Positions 16,964 to 26,687 of a stretch of 64,000 nucleotides of DNA are shown in pieces. The translations under genes and the position numbers were made by a program. The stretch is from Cellulophaga sp. F20128. Lineage in GTDB: Bacteria > Bacteroidota > Bacteroidia > Flavobacteriales > Flavobacteriaceae. How positions within the stretch are numbered: position 1 is the first letter of the stretch; each line of letters begins with the position of its first letter. A model generated the notes under the pieces. The model made no database searches. It worked only from the letters and a program-made list of their open reading frames with translations, and had not been told where the DNA came from. The stretch is taken from NCBI RefSeq assembly GCF_023015805.1, contig NZ_JALKBA010000003.1, positions 1 through 64,000 of the forward strand, in the 5' to 3' direction.

Positions 16964-17947
16964 TTGGCAGCAGCAGAAAAAATAAAAGCATTATTACAAA
17001 GCTATGGTGATGAGGACGCTAACCGTTTTTACACCACCGCAATGCAGATTGCCGCTGCTGAAGCTAAAAAGGGACATACTAAACTTGCCGAAGAACTGAA
17101 AGGACTTATTGCAAAAATAAAGTCTAAACGAAATGTAGATTCAGTTTCCAAAACGAGAATTCTTGCAATCAATGAAGCCCAAAGGGAATTAAAAGATTTA
17201 CTTGAAGTATTTAGACCTCATATCAAGACCAAGGATATGGTCTTGACGGAACAAGTTTCCGAAGCGATAAAACGAATTCTTTCAGAACAGCAAAAATTCG
17301 ACCAACTTTTACAGCACAATTTAGAGCCGAGAAGAAAACTAATGCTTGTAGGACCTCCGGGTTGCGGAAAAACAATGACAGCCAAGGCAATTGCTGGAGA
17401 TTTAGAAATTCCTTTATTTGTAATTCGTTTGGATGGATTGATTTCTAGATATATGGGAGAATCAATCTCCAAACTAAAATTAATATTTGACTCTATGTAT
17501 CAGCATAGAGCCGTTTACCTATTCGATGAATTTGATTCTATTGGCTCTAATCGAAGCTACGGAAATGAAGTTGGGGAAATAAAAAGAGTTTTAAATAGTT
17601 TCTTGATGAATATTGAGAAAGACAAGTCAAACAGTTTAATAATTGCTGCGACTAATATACCGGAATCACTCGATAAAGCTTTATTTAGAAGGTTCGACGA
17701 TATAATACAATATCCCCTTCCAAATGATAAAGAAATATCACAATTAATTGCAGCACAACTCAAGGGCTACTCCATTGAAAAAGGTAAATCTATAAACGCA
17801 ATTGCTAAAGAGGCAGTAGGTTTAAGTTTTGCAGATATTTCAAATGCATGTAAAGATGCTATCAAAGAAATGATTGTCCATAATTCAAAAAATGTTGCCT
17901 CTACAACCCTTCTTAAATTCATTAAGAATAAAAAGAATCCCTATTAA
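16964..17947 (+). CDS. ietA: AAA ATPase of an ietAS-type defence pair
   Basis: A 327-residue AAA ATPase. The N-terminal helical domain (about 1-60, with KIKALLQSYGDEDANRFYTT and AAAEAKKGHTKLAEEL) is typical of the ATPase partners of subtilases. Walker A is GPPGCGKT (130-137), Walker B FDEFD (187-191), sensor 1 IIAATN (about 226-231), and FRRFDDIIQ the Arg-finger region. It starts at a TTG just after an in-frame stop; the next ATG lies within the conserved N-terminus, so TTG is preferred. IetA is the antitoxin-like partner of the protease IetS on the Ti plasmid, and ietAS was later shown to confer phage defence. The subtilase starts 7 bp downstream. Symbol is by homology of pattern, not by alignment. 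Confidence 0.75.
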   Translation: MAAAEKIKALLQSYGDEDANRFYTTAMQIAAAEAKKGHTKLAEELKGLIAKIKSKRNVDSVSKTRILAINEAQRELKDLLEVFRPHIKTKDMVLTEQVSEAIKRILSEQQKFDQLLQHNLEPRRKLMLVGPPGCGKTMTAKAIAGDLEIPLFVIRLDGLISRYMGESISKLKLIFDSMYQHRAVYLFDEFDSIGSNRSYGNEVGEIKRVLNSFLMNIEKDKSNSLIIAATNIPESLDKALFRRFDDIIQYPLPNDKEISQLIAAQLKGYSIEKGKSINAIAKEAVGLSFADISNACKDAIKEMIVHNSKNVASTTLLKFIKNKKNPY

Positions 17948-17954
17948 TAGATAA

Positions 17955-20426
17955 ATGCCAAGAAATTTAGAACACATAATTATTTCTGGTTTTGTATCTA
18001 CCGAGCAATACACAAGTCCAAATAGAGGTCGAGACCGTGTAATCCCGATTGATAGAAATAGAAATTCCCACGGCAACGCCTTAATGGCACAATTGGGTAT
18101 GGCAATTAGGGCATTCAATCAACATTCAGACAATGATTTTGTTTATTTGGAATTTGTTTCTGAAAAGGATTGTTTACTTGCGTTTGATAGTTTTGAAGAT
18201 GGTGTAAGTGGCGACCATAGATTTGTTTCCTCAAAATTAGAAAAGGTTGTCATTGACGGTCAAGAACAAAGACTATACAGAGCTTGTGTTTATTTAAACA
18301 CCAATGGAATTTCAAAATTTCTCAAAAAGATTGAAGCTTATTTGAATCCTGAAAAGGATAGTCCTTTAGGTAATCCCAAAAACAAAAAACTGCTGAATAA
18401 TATTGCTGCAATACAGCAAGCAACTTTAGCGAGTTTTTGGCAAGAGGATGAAATTGAATTTCCAGGCCAAGAGGAAGAGGTGTGGTGGGAAATTTGGTTG
18501 AGAAGAGAGGATACTCAAAATGATGCTCGTGAAGATGAAAGTATTATAAATACTTTTCTTGACCACCTTATTGAAGTTGCTGAACGTAGATTGCTGTTTC
18601 CTGAACATATTGTACGTATGGTGCGTACTACTGCAAGAACACTTTCGACGTCAATCTTATATTCAGATAAGCTTGCCGAGTTAAGAAAACCCAAGGAAGC
18701 AGCAGATTTTTTCACAGGTCTTGAAAGTGATGATGCCAATGATTGGGTTCAGGACCTTAAAAATCGTACAATAAATAGGACCACGAACGATTCAGTAATC
18801 GTTTGCATTTTAGATACTGGGGTAAATAGAGGACATCCACTTTTAGAAGATTTCCTTCCTGAAGATAATATGGATTCTATAAAATCTGAATGGGGTACAG
18901 CCGACACGCACAGCCACGGTCACGGCACTCCAATGGCTGGGTCAATTCTATATGGCGACCTTACCGATATCATTCAAGACACTTCGAATATAGAAATTTT
19001 CCATCGTCTTGAATCTGTTAAACTTATTCATCCCAATAACCCACATCAACCTGAACTATACGGTGCTGTTACCGAAGAAGCAGTTGCGAGAGCAATTATA
19101 CTGAATCCATTAAATAAGAGGATTATTACAATGGCCATTACAGCTACCGATGGTCGAGATAGAGGAAAACCATCCTCTTGGTCAAGTGCAGTAGATAAAA
19201 TCGCTTTTGGCGAGGAAGGTACATCGAATGACAAATCCACGTTTTGTGTTTCAGGTGGAAATACCGTAATTAATTATGTTACTGAATATCCAAGTAAGAA
19301 TTTTGAAGAATCCATACACGACCCAGGGCAAGCATTCAATGCACTTACAATTGGAGCATACACACTAAAAACTGTAATTGACCAGAATATATTTAGAGGT
19401 GCAACCCCATTAGTTAATGCAGGTGGTATGTCTCCAAGCAATAGTACTTCACTCTCTTGGGATAATAGTTGGGCAATTAAACCTGAATTGGTAATGGAAG
19501 GCGGTAATTATGGCATTCATAACAACGGACTTATTGACCCTGATTCGCTACGTTTGCTTTCAATCGGAAAAAACTTTAGGACAGAGCCATTATTCAGCTT
19601 TGGAGATACAAGTGGTGCAACTGGTATGGCATCAAGATATGCGGCATTGTTAACTTCTCAATATCCCGCATTATGGCCTGAAACTATAAAAGGACTTTTA
19701 GTTCACTCCGCAAATTGGACTCCTGAAATGTTAGGAAATCGTAACATTAGTGAATTGCCCAAAACAGAACTGAAAGAGTTGTTAAGAATATATGGGTATG
19801 GAGTTCCCGATTTTCAAAAAGCAGTCAGAAGCGCTAATAATTCTTTGACACTTATTGCTCAAGAATCCTTGACACCTTACAGACTTGATGGAAGTGCCGT
19901 CAAGACTAACGATATGCACTTGCACGAATTACCTTGGCCTGCGGAAGTTTTAACCGAACTTTTTGATAATGAGGTTAGTCTTACGATTACGTTGTGCTAT
20001 TTTATTGAGCCTAATCCGGGAAACAAACAATATACACAATCCTACTACTATCAATCCCACGGCTTAAGATTCAAAATGATTGATGCAGGAGAATCTTTCG
20101 AGAATTTTCGTGAAAGAGTTAACAGGGAGGCAAGAGACGAAGATAGCAACGGTTCTTATCCAGGCGAATCTTGGATTGTTGGTGCTCAAATTCGAGACAA
20201 AGGTTCTATTCATAAGGATATTTGGAAAGGTAGTGCGGCTGAACTTGCAACCCGAAATGTCATAGCAATAAACCCTGTAAACGGTTGGTGGAAAACGAGA
20301 AAAAAATTGGAACGTTATAACAACGCTGTTCGATATAGTTTAATCATATCTATTGATTCCCCAGATAATAACATTGATTTATACACATCTGTATTGAATC
20401 AAATTGACATTTCGATACAGCCTTAA
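17955..20426 (+). CDS. ietS: subtilisin-like serine protease of an ietAS-type defence pair
   Basis: An 823-residue S8-family peptidase without signal peptide, so cytoplasmic. The N-terminus (about 1-60: TSPNRGRDRVIPIDRNRNSHG) is characteristic of the subtilase subgroup linked to AAA ATPases. The catalytic triad is Asp287 in CILDTGVN, His323 in HGHGTPMAGS, and Ser553 in FGDTSGATGMASRYAALL, so activity should be intact. In the plasmid system IetS is toxic unless balanced by IetA; the pair also works in phage defence. The two genes are 7 bp apart and surely cotranscribed. A nuclease-like gene follows 67 bp later. Confidence 0.8.
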   Translation: MPRNLEHIIISGFVSTEQYTSPNRGRDRVIPIDRNRNSHGNALMAQLGMAIRAFNQHSDNDFVYLEFVSEKDCLLAFDSFEDGVSGDHRFVSSKLEKVVIDGQEQRLYRACVYLNTNGISKFLKKIEAYLNPEKDSPLGNPKNKKLLNNIAAIQQATLASFWQEDEIEFPGQEEEVWWEIWLRREDTQNDAREDESIINTFLDHLIEVAERRLLFPEHIVRMVRTTARTLSTSILYSDKLAELRKPKEAADFFTGLESDDANDWVQDLKNRTINRTTNDSVIVCILDTGVNRGHPLLEDFLPEDNMDSIKSEWGTADTHSHGHGTPMAGSILYGDLTDIIQDTSNIEIFHRLESVKLIHPNNPHQPELYGAVTEEAVARAIILNPLNKRIITMAITATDGRDRGKPSSWSSAVDKIAFGEEGTSNDKSTFCVSGGNTVINYVTEYPSKNFEESIHDPGQAFNALTIGAYTLKTVIDQNIFRGATPLVNAGGMSPSNSTSLSWDNSWAIKPELVMEGGNYGIHNNGLIDPDSLRLLSIGKNFRTEPLFSFGDTSGATGMASRYAALLTSQYPALWPETIKGLLVHSANWTPEMLGNRNISELPKTELKELLRIYGYGVPDFQKAVRSANNSLTLIAQESLTPYRLDGSAVKTNDMHLHELPWPAEVLTELFDNEVSLTITLCYFIEPNPGNKQYTQSYYYQSHGLRFKMIDAGESFENFRERVNREARDEDSNGSYPGESWIVGAQIRDKGSIHKDIWKGSAAELATRNVIAINPVNGWWKTRKKLERYNNAVRYSLIISIDSPDNNIDLYTSVLNQIDISIQP

Positions 20427-20493
20427 ATTATTTTCTAATCAAAATCTACAACTACTTTAAAACTGACCTTCCTGCAATTACTCAACCTATAGA

Positions 20494-22200
20494 TTGGAAA
20501 CATTAGATATACACAAAAAATCCCTTGAAATTCAGGATATCATTTCAATATACTCAAAGGAAAGCTTCGTGTGTTTTTTTGCAGACTTCATTAGGCATAA
20601 TCCAGAAAGAAGTCAATTGGGTTTTTCAAATAAACTCAAATCCAAGCTAAAGGATTCCATTTATTTAATAATGTTAAGGCTATCCTCGCCAATAGATGGA
20701 GAAGAAGTCTTGCTTTATTCTGAAGAGGTTGATAAAAATCTTAAAAAGGTAGCTGACATCCTTTTACAGATGGTGGACTTTTATCTTGGAGATATTTATT
20801 CCAAAGACTTCGATGAAATTAAAAATGAAAGACATAAAAGATTTATCCACGAAATGGCATTCAAGGACTACTTCCAAAATGGTGTTTTAAATTACAGGGA
20901 ACAGGAATTAAATAAAGTCATTCGATTATTTCATCCGTATCAAGATAAAATAAAGGAAAGATTAGGAATTGAATTGAGATCCTTGATTGATATCTGTCAA
21001 TATTCAGAAGATGATTATATCAAGAAATCCATAAGGAGTAAATCCTTTTTATCCAAAAAGGAATTTTCAAAATTTGCTAAAAAATCCTTAGTAGGCACAA
21101 AACTCAATAAGAAATTTTCAAATGAGTTTTTTCATTTGCCAGAAGATATTCAGAATGATTTTTTAGATTTTAATGAGCGTCCACATAGCTGTCTTTTATT
21201 TACAAAAGAAAATTATTACGAAGTGTTTGAGAAAAATGATGTAGATATATTTTGTAACCTTTTTTCTATACCAATAGATGGTGACTATAATAACTTATTC
21301 TATTCACAACCCAATCCGTTAGACGCCAACCCAATCATAAAAATTAATGATTTTGAATATCTCAATGTGTTTCAAAAACAATTGCCTACTGCCCTATATA
21401 ATCTATTGTACGCTACACTTACAGCATCAGCAAAAGAAACGGAACAATTAAACTTAAGACGTGGAAAAGTTATATTGGAAAGACATACCAGAGAAATATT
21501 TGAAAGGTCCTTTAAAAAATCGAAGCACCTAACAGTATTCAGCAATTACTATGTCAACGAAAATCCAGAAGAAAAAGATTTACTCATAATTGCTGATGGA
21601 AATGCTTTTGTAATCGAGTGTAAATCCTCTCGAAATAGAGAGCCTCGAAGGGATTCAAACCAAGCTTTTCAAAGGATAAAATCAGATTTTAACGATTGTA
21701 TTCAAAAAGGATATGAACAGTGTTATCAAGTAGAGCAACTAATTCTCAATTGTCCGAATATTTCAATTAAGAGTAATAATTTGGTGCAAGACCTTGATAC
21801 TTCTTATATCAACGATGTATTCAGTATTGTAGTAACATCTGAAAGATTTGGAACTATTCAATCCGATTTAGGCCTTCTTCTGAAAAAACCTATTGAAGAA
21901 GACCTTTATCCTTGGTCAATAAGCATAGATGATTTAGAAATATTTCTTAAAACATTAAATTTAGAATTTAATAACCCCACCAGAAGATTTGTAGAATTTT
22001 TAGAATATCGAGAGTTATTGAATGAAAGATTATTTTCAAGGGATGAATTGGATGTGTGTGCTATGTATCTAAACAATCCATCAAATTTCAAAAAAATATG
22101 TGAAAGTAGCGATTACATTGTGACCGATCCTCTATTACAACGGCACTTTGACGAGCTATATTTTTCTAAGCGCTTAAAAATCAATATTTTAGGTTTCTAA
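20494..22200 (+). CDS. PD-(D/E)XK nuclease-like protein
   Basis: A 568-residue soluble protein whose first 310 residues I do not recognise. Residues about 325-400 form a PD-(D/E)XK nuclease core: helix HTREIFERSFKK with Glu334, then Asp362 in EEKDLLIIADGN, then Glu375 and Lys377 in FVIECKSSR, with a helix containing Gln390 (DSNQAFQRIKSDF). All active-site positions are present. The only start is TTG at 20494, since a stop precedes it in frame; the next ATG is at residue 60. It lies 67 bp behind ietS on the same strand and may be a third component or a separate defence gene. Confidence 0.65.
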   Translation: METLDIHKKSLEIQDIISIYSKESFVCFFADFIRHNPERSQLGFSNKLKSKLKDSIYLIMLRLSSPIDGEEVLLYSEEVDKNLKKVADILLQMVDFYLGDIYSKDFDEIKNERHKRFIHEMAFKDYFQNGVLNYREQELNKVIRLFHPYQDKIKERLGIELRSLIDICQYSEDDYIKKSIRSKSFLSKKEFSKFAKKSLVGTKLNKKFSNEFFHLPEDIQNDFLDFNERPHSCLLFTKENYYEVFEKNDVDIFCNLFSIPIDGDYNNLFYSQPNPLDANPIIKINDFEYLNVFQKQLPTALYNLLYATLTASAKETEQLNLRRGKVILERHTREIFERSFKKSKHLTVFSNYYVNENPEEKDLLIIADGNAFVIECKSSRNREPRRDSNQAFQRIKSDFNDCIQKGYEQCYQVEQLILNCPNISIKSNNLVQDLDTSYINDVFSIVVTSERFGTIQSDLGLLLKKPIEEDLYPWSISIDDLEIFLKTLNLEFNNPTRRFVEFLEYRELLNERLFSRDELDVCAMYLNNPSNFKKICESSDYIVTDPLLQRHFDELYFSKRLKINILGF

Positions 22201-22259
22201 ATACAAACAGTGCTGCCTTCCAAGTGATAATCAATATTTCTTTTATTAGTTTAATTACC

Positions 22260-22925
22260 TTAATTCCAAGCTCTTCCATAATATTTGAAATTTTTATTTA
22301 AACATTCCAAAAATACCTTTGCCATAACTACAAAATTTTCGGAATTTTGGTAATATTTACTTTCATCAGTGTTGCTCAAAAACCCCAATTCCAATAACAC
22401 AGAGGGAAAGAAATCTATAGTTTCTCGTAATACCTGAAAATTAGCGAACTTCACACCTCTACTTTCAAAACCCAACTGCCTTTTGAAAGAAGTATGAAAC
22501 TCAAAAGCCAACCAAGCGGCCTCTTTTGAATATTGTGATAAAGTATTGGCCACATATACTTCAACCCCTCTCGCATTTGGATTATCTGAATGATTGCAAT
22601 GCAAAGAAATAAACACATCTGCTTTTATAACCTTAGCCAGCTTAGTTCTATCCGATAGCGAAATAAGCGTGTCCTTATATCGGGTTAAATAAATATCTAA
22701 AGGTTTTTCTAATTCTTTATTTAGTTTCAAAATGGCGTTCGCAATATCCATTATGATGTCCTTTTCTTGGATTTTATTTATACCAATTGCACCACCATCT
22801 TTTCCACCGTGTCCAACATCAATTAGGATTCGTTTTTGAGCACTTATTTCTTGCCCAAAAACCAAACACATATTTAAAAGTAAAATGGCTAAGCTGACGT
22901 TTTTGAGTACATTTTTCATCTTCAT
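22260..22925 (-). CDS. N-acetylmuramoyl-L-alanine amidase (Amidase_3)
   Basis: Periplasmic peptidoglycan amidase, 221 residues with the chosen start. It has a signal peptide (MKMKNVLKNVSLAILLLNMC, cleaved near Gln-Glu), ILIDVGHGGKDGGAIG with the zinc His, KADVFISLHCNHSD with the second His motif, and a LLELGFLSNTDE segment providing the catalytic Glu. This is the Amidase_3 fold. Upstream starts at 22943 and within MKNV are possible. It is divergent from the traE operon and lies where many Bacteroidota elements carry a cell-wall hydrolase to open a path for the conjugation channel. Confidence 0.85.
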   Translation of the reverse strand: MKMKNVLKNVSLAILLLNMCLVFGQEISAQKRILIDVGHGGKDGGAIGINKIQEKDIIMDIANAILKLNKELEKPLDIYLTRYKDTLISLSDRTKLAKVIKADVFISLHCNHSDNPNARGVEVYVANTLSQYSKEAAWLAFEFHTSFKRQLGFESRGVKFANFQVLRETIDFFPSVLLELGFLSNTDESKYYQNSENFVVMAKVFLECLNKNFKYYGRAWN

Positions 22926-22964
22926 TTTTTTGGTTATCAACAAACTAGCATCAAAACTTAATAG

Positions 22965-23010
22965 TATTTGATGTTAAATAATAGTAATTAATTTCAATTA
23001 ATATCAAATA
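22965..23010. promoter_or_regulatory. dyad symmetries between amidase and tra operon
   Basis: TATTTGAT (22965-22972) and ATCAAATA (23003-23010) are inverted copies, with a tight palindrome ATTAATT-TC-AATTAAT (22987-23002) between them. This lies in the shared promoter region of the divergent amidase and traE genes and may be a control site. Confidence 0.4.
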
Positions 23011-23107
23011 ATATTATTTTCACAAATAGTTGAAAATCAGTTATTTATAAACAAATATATGTAAATTTATGGGAGCAATAATTCATTAAAATTAAAACTT
23101 TTCAATT

Positions 23108-23395
23108 ATGACTAAATCAAATTATTTAGCAGTTTTTATTTCGTTACTCTCAACCTCACTTTTTGCACAAATTGGTGGCATCGAAGATTCAGTTGATGAT
23201 GTTTCGAACACAATCAGAACAATTTTCCCGATTATCCTTGGTGTAATTTTCCTAGTAGGATTTCTATTTAATGCGGGACACTTCTTTGGAGAAAATGCAG
23301 ATCTTAAAAAAGGAATTACCAGGGTTCTAGTATTCGTTTTGATTGCAGGTGCAGTAGTAGGCATATTTACTTATCTCATCGGAATCGTAGTCTAA
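23108..23395 (+). CDS. traE: conjugation protein TraE (DUF4134)
   Basis: A 95-residue membrane protein with a signal peptide (ending about SLFAQ) and two hydrophobic helices (about 38-58 and 70-94) separated by GHFFGENADLKKGITR. This is the DUF4134/TraE family of CTnDOT-like elements, a VirB2-like pilin candidate. It opens the tra operon, followed after 37 bp by traF. Confidence 0.85.
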   Translation: MTKSNYLAVFISLLSTSLFAQIGGIEDSVDDVSNTIRTIFPIILGVIFLVGFLFNAGHFFGENADLKKGITRVLVFVLIAGAVVGIFTYLIGIVV

Positions 23396-23408
23396 GTCGC
23401 TAAGCGAC
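23396..23408 (+). repeat. GC-rich mini-hairpin right after traE stop
   Basis: GTCGC, loop TAA, GCGAC begins one base after the traE stop codon. A like hairpin, GCCGA-TAA-TCGGC, begins immediately after the traK stop at 28156. Both may set mRNA stability or translational coupling inside the operon. Confidence 0.45.
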
Positions 23409-23432
23409 ATTTGGTAAACAATAAATGGAATT

Positions 23433-23717
23433 ATGAAGAAGTTTGAGGTCTATAAAAACATCAGGAAACGGGCAGTCATTTTTGGATTGCCCATATCCTT
23501 GTTTGCCTTAATGATGATGTCCATACTTGCATCATTGATGGTTATAATTTTCTCATTCAGCTTTGTGATTATTATTGGCATTTTCATTTTTAATGCTGCG
23601 CTATATGTGGCTTTAACTCGAATTTCCAATAACCCACAACTATTTCAGTTGGCAAAGGCTTTTCCTAAAATAATAAGTAACAAAAGAAATTCAGGCTTCG
23701 ATTATGAACAAGATTAA
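23433..23717 (+). CDS. traF: conjugation protein TraF (DUF4133)
   Basis: A 94-residue membrane protein with two adjacent hydrophobic helices (about 20-45 and 45-68) and basic ends: EVYKNIRKRAVIFGLPISLF, then PKIISNKRNSGFDYEQD. This fits DUF4133/TraF, a VirB3-like component that partners the TraG ATPase. The stop overlaps the traG start by 14 bp, indicating translational coupling. Confidence 0.85.
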   Translation: MKKFEVYKNIRKRAVIFGLPISLFALMMMSILASLMVIIFSFSFVIIIGIFIFNAALYVALTRISNNPQLFQLAKAFPKIISNKRNSGFDYEQD

Positions 23718-26106
23718 TCTGTCAGCATATAAACCCATAATAGATATTCAAGACAATATTGTATTTGCCAATAATGGTAATGTGATCTTGTGTTATGAAG
23801 GAAATCTTCCAGAAATATATTCCTTATCTGAAAAGGACTTTGAAGATATGCACGTTGCTTGGTTTCAGGCATTAAAATCTTTACCTGTTGGAACTGTGGT
23901 TCACAAACAGGATATCTACCTTAAAAAAACCTATGCTTCAGATAAGCTTCCTAATTCAACCTTTTTGGAAAAAGCTACAAACGAACATTTTAAAGGACGT
24001 GAGCATATTGAACATAAATGCTATTTATTCTTCATCCTTACTAAGAATAAGCCACTCAACAATGCGAAATATGTCAATCCCTTCCGTAAGGTTTCCAAAG
24101 GTATTGTACAGGAAATGGATGACAATATTAAAACCTTTATCGGTTCGGTAAATGATACAGTTTCCTTCATCAATAACAGTCGTAAAGTTAAACTGACACC
24201 ACTGAACCCAGAAATAATAAAGAGCATCAGTGATGCTTATTTCAATGGCTTTAACGAAGGTTTTGATACCGACATTATATTAGATAAAAAAAGCGTCAAT
24301 ATTGGCGAAAACCATTTTGATGCCCTAGCCATCAATAGCGAACTGTGCTTTGGCGAGAGTGTACAGAGTAGCAAAACTAATGAGAAATTCACTTCGGATG
24401 ATTTTGTATTTCATCAAGGGTTTATTGATGGCATAGGGCTTACGCTAAATGAAAACCACATTGTTAATCAAATTATTTATTTAGATGATAAGCAAAAATG
24501 GCGCAAGCTCTTAGACAAGAAAATTGAAGAGCTGAACAAAAGTTCCAATTTTGGCTCGCAAAACAAAGTGATACATGGTAAAATTCAACACATTTTAGAC
24601 CAGATAAATGCTGATGATAATGCACGTCTTATTCGTGGTCATCTAAACATTGTGTATTGGACTAAGGAAACCAAAGAGTTAGATAAAATAACTTCAAAAA
24701 TTAAAACCGAATTTAAGGAACTCGACATCATTCCTTATTACCCAAGAGGAGAAGAACGTAAAAACTATATTCTAAACAGTTATTGCTGTTTCTCGTCTAA
24801 TTTCTCAAACAATGATTTATACGTTACAGATTTAAAGCACGCACTTTGCCTGTTTATAAATAACACCAATTATAAGTCAGACAATACGGGTATTATTTTT
24901 AATGACCGTGAGCATAATATCCCTGTTTTAAAGGATGTTTGGGACGAGAAAAAGAAGCGGATTAAGGCACGTAATTTCGCCATTTTTGCACCAACTGGTG
25001 AAGGAAAATCTTTCCTTGCAAATAATATACTACGTCAATATTTTGAAAGTGGCGTGCGCTTGGTTATTATAGATTTAGGTGGTTCTTATACCAAATTTGC
25101 CAAACTCTATCCAGAGAAATACACAGTGCTTCGCTATGAAAGTGGTAAGAATTTAGGCATCAACCCTTTTTACATCAGCCATCAAAATGACTTAACACCA
25201 GAGCGTCTTGAAGATTTATCTGTATTTCTATTTGAGTTGTTTGCTTCAGATTTAAAAGCGACAAAAGCACAATCAGTTTCAATAAAAAAAATAATACGGC
25301 ATTATTATGATAGTACATCTGAAAATCATTCCCTTGAAGGTTTTTACAACTTTATAGAAAGAAAGCAAAAAGATCTTCTGAGTTCCCTTAAAATCCATCC
25401 CGACTACTTTAATGTTACCAGCTTCTTGCACGTAATGTCCGAATATGTCGGCAATGGTCTATATAGTTTTCTGTTTGAAGTAAGTGAAGATCAAACCTAT
25501 AAAATTGAAGACAAACGCTTGATTGTTTTTGAACTCGATGAAGTAAAAGACAATAAGGAAATCCTATCTGTAATGTTGAAGCTTATTAAATCGGCTATTC
25601 AAAGAACCATTTGGAAAAACCGTGCTGAAAAAGGAATCATCTTATTTGATGAATTTGCCAAGCAACTAAAGTTCGAAAATGTATTAGAAAGTGTAGAGTT
25701 CTACTATCAGGCGATACGTAAACAAAACGGTGCGATTGGCATTATCCTGCAATCAATAAACCAGTTGCCCAACAATTCCACCTCGGCAAGTATCCTTGAA
25801 AACACACAGGTCATTTATAGTCTGAATAACGAGAAAGGCTATGACGAACTGGTTAAAAGACTCAATTTATCCAGTCACGATTTAAACCAACTAAAATCTA
25901 TTAAAAACAATCTTTCTGGTCCACGTAAGTACACCGAAATGTTTATCAAAATCGGGAAGGAAAGCAACATTTTTAGGCTCGAAGTACCTAAGGAAGTGTA
26001 TGCTGCATATCTAACTGACGGACAAGAAAATGAGGCTATTATGGCTATTTATGAAAGCACTCAAAATATGGAAAAAGCAATACTAGAATTCACATCTAAA
26101 CTATAA
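23704..26106 (+). CDS. traG: conjugation ATPase TraG (VirB4-like)
   Basis: An 800-residue cytoplasmic or membrane-associated ATPase that energises the transfer channel. Walker A is FAPTGEGKSF (about 428-437), Walker B is in KGIILFDEFAKQL (about 643-655), and LRYESGKNLGINPFYIS is typical of this family. The N-terminal half matches the TraG N-terminal domain of Bacteroidota elements. Length is usual. It overlaps traF by 14 bp and is followed after 4 bp by traI. Confidence 0.9.
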   Translation: MNKINLSAYKPIIDIQDNIVFANNGNVILCYEGNLPEIYSLSEKDFEDMHVAWFQALKSLPVGTVVHKQDIYLKKTYASDKLPNSTFLEKATNEHFKGREHIEHKCYLFFILTKNKPLNNAKYVNPFRKVSKGIVQEMDDNIKTFIGSVNDTVSFINNSRKVKLTPLNPEIIKSISDAYFNGFNEGFDTDIILDKKSVNIGENHFDALAINSELCFGESVQSSKTNEKFTSDDFVFHQGFIDGIGLTLNENHIVNQIIYLDDKQKWRKLLDKKIEELNKSSNFGSQNKVIHGKIQHILDQINADDNARLIRGHLNIVYWTKETKELDKITSKIKTEFKELDIIPYYPRGEERKNYILNSYCCFSSNFSNNDLYVTDLKHALCLFINNTNYKSDNTGIIFNDREHNIPVLKDVWDEKKKRIKARNFAIFAPTGEGKSFLANNILRQYFESGVRLVIIDLGGSYTKFAKLYPEKYTVLRYESGKNLGINPFYISHQNDLTPERLEDLSVFLFELFASDLKATKAQSVSIKKIIRHYYDSTSENHSLEGFYNFIERKQKDLLSSLKIHPDYFNVTSFLHVMSEYVGNGLYSFLFEVSEDQTYKIEDKRLIVFELDEVKDNKEILSVMLKLIKSAIQRTIWKNRAEKGIILFDEFAKQLKFENVLESVEFYYQAIRKQNGAIGIILQSINQLPNNSTSASILENTQVIYSLNNEKGYDELVKRLNLSSHDLNQLKSIKNNLSGPRKYTEMFIKIGKESNIFRLEVPKEVYAAYLTDGQENEAIMAIYESTQNMEKAILEFTSKL

Positions 26107-26110
26107 TATT

Positions 26111-26686
26111 ATGAAATCTATAATCTTACTTATCGCATTGGCAGTTATCTTTTTACTACCTGCCCGTGCAACCTCCCAAGGATTTCCAACGTATGACAAT
26201 ACCAATTTTGTAAGCTTGGTAAAACAATTGGTAGAATCGGGAAAACAAACAGCTCAAATGATTAAGTCTGTAAAGTTCTTAAAAGAAGCAAAAGAAAGTA
26301 TTGAAAAAGTATCAAGTGTAGTACAGCAGTTAAAAGCTGTTCGGGAAATCGGTAGAAATAACCAACGTCTTATTGAGGTTATGCAAGATGATCTGAGAGA
26401 CATTCTTAGGAGCCCTTATATTAAACCAGATGAAGTTGCCAGAGTATCAGAATCGTTTACATCAATTGTTGAGAATTCTTTGGACACAATGGATTTTATA
26501 GAGCAAATTTTAACTAGTGATAATCTAAAGATGAGCGATGCCGAACGTGCCGAAATCTTGAAAGCAAAAGAATTGGAATCCAAGCAAATGGTTTCCAACT
26601 TCATTACGAAAACGAAACGATATCGTGATATTATTTCCTTCAGAAAAATGCAGGATAAAGTCAATAACCGCGAAACAGAATATTAA
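26111..26686 (+). CDS. traI: conjugation protein TraI (DUF4141, VirB5-like)
   Basis: A 191-residue exported protein: signal peptide about 1-22 (LLIALAVIFLLPARATS), then a long helical, coiled-coil-like body (LVESGKQTAQMIKSVKFLKE; KVSSVVQQLKAVREIGRNNQ) and a charged tail. The composition and position between traG and traJ identify it as the TraI/DUF4141 family, a VirB5-like component. One base separates its stop from the traJ start. Confidence 0.75.
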   Translation: MKSIILLIALAVIFLLPARATSQGFPTYDNTNFVSLVKQLVESGKQTAQMIKSVKFLKEAKESIEKVSSVVQQLKAVREIGRNNQRLIEVMQDDLRDILRSPYIKPDEVARVSESFTSIVENSLDTMDFIEQILTSDNLKMSDAERAEILKAKELESKQMVSNFITKTKRYRDIISFRKMQDKVNNRETEY

Positions 26687-26687
26687 A

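Noticed and set aside
26625-26687. Upstream extension of traJ
   Set aside because: It lies within traI; the ATG at 26688 follows the traI stop directly and gives a usual TraJ start.
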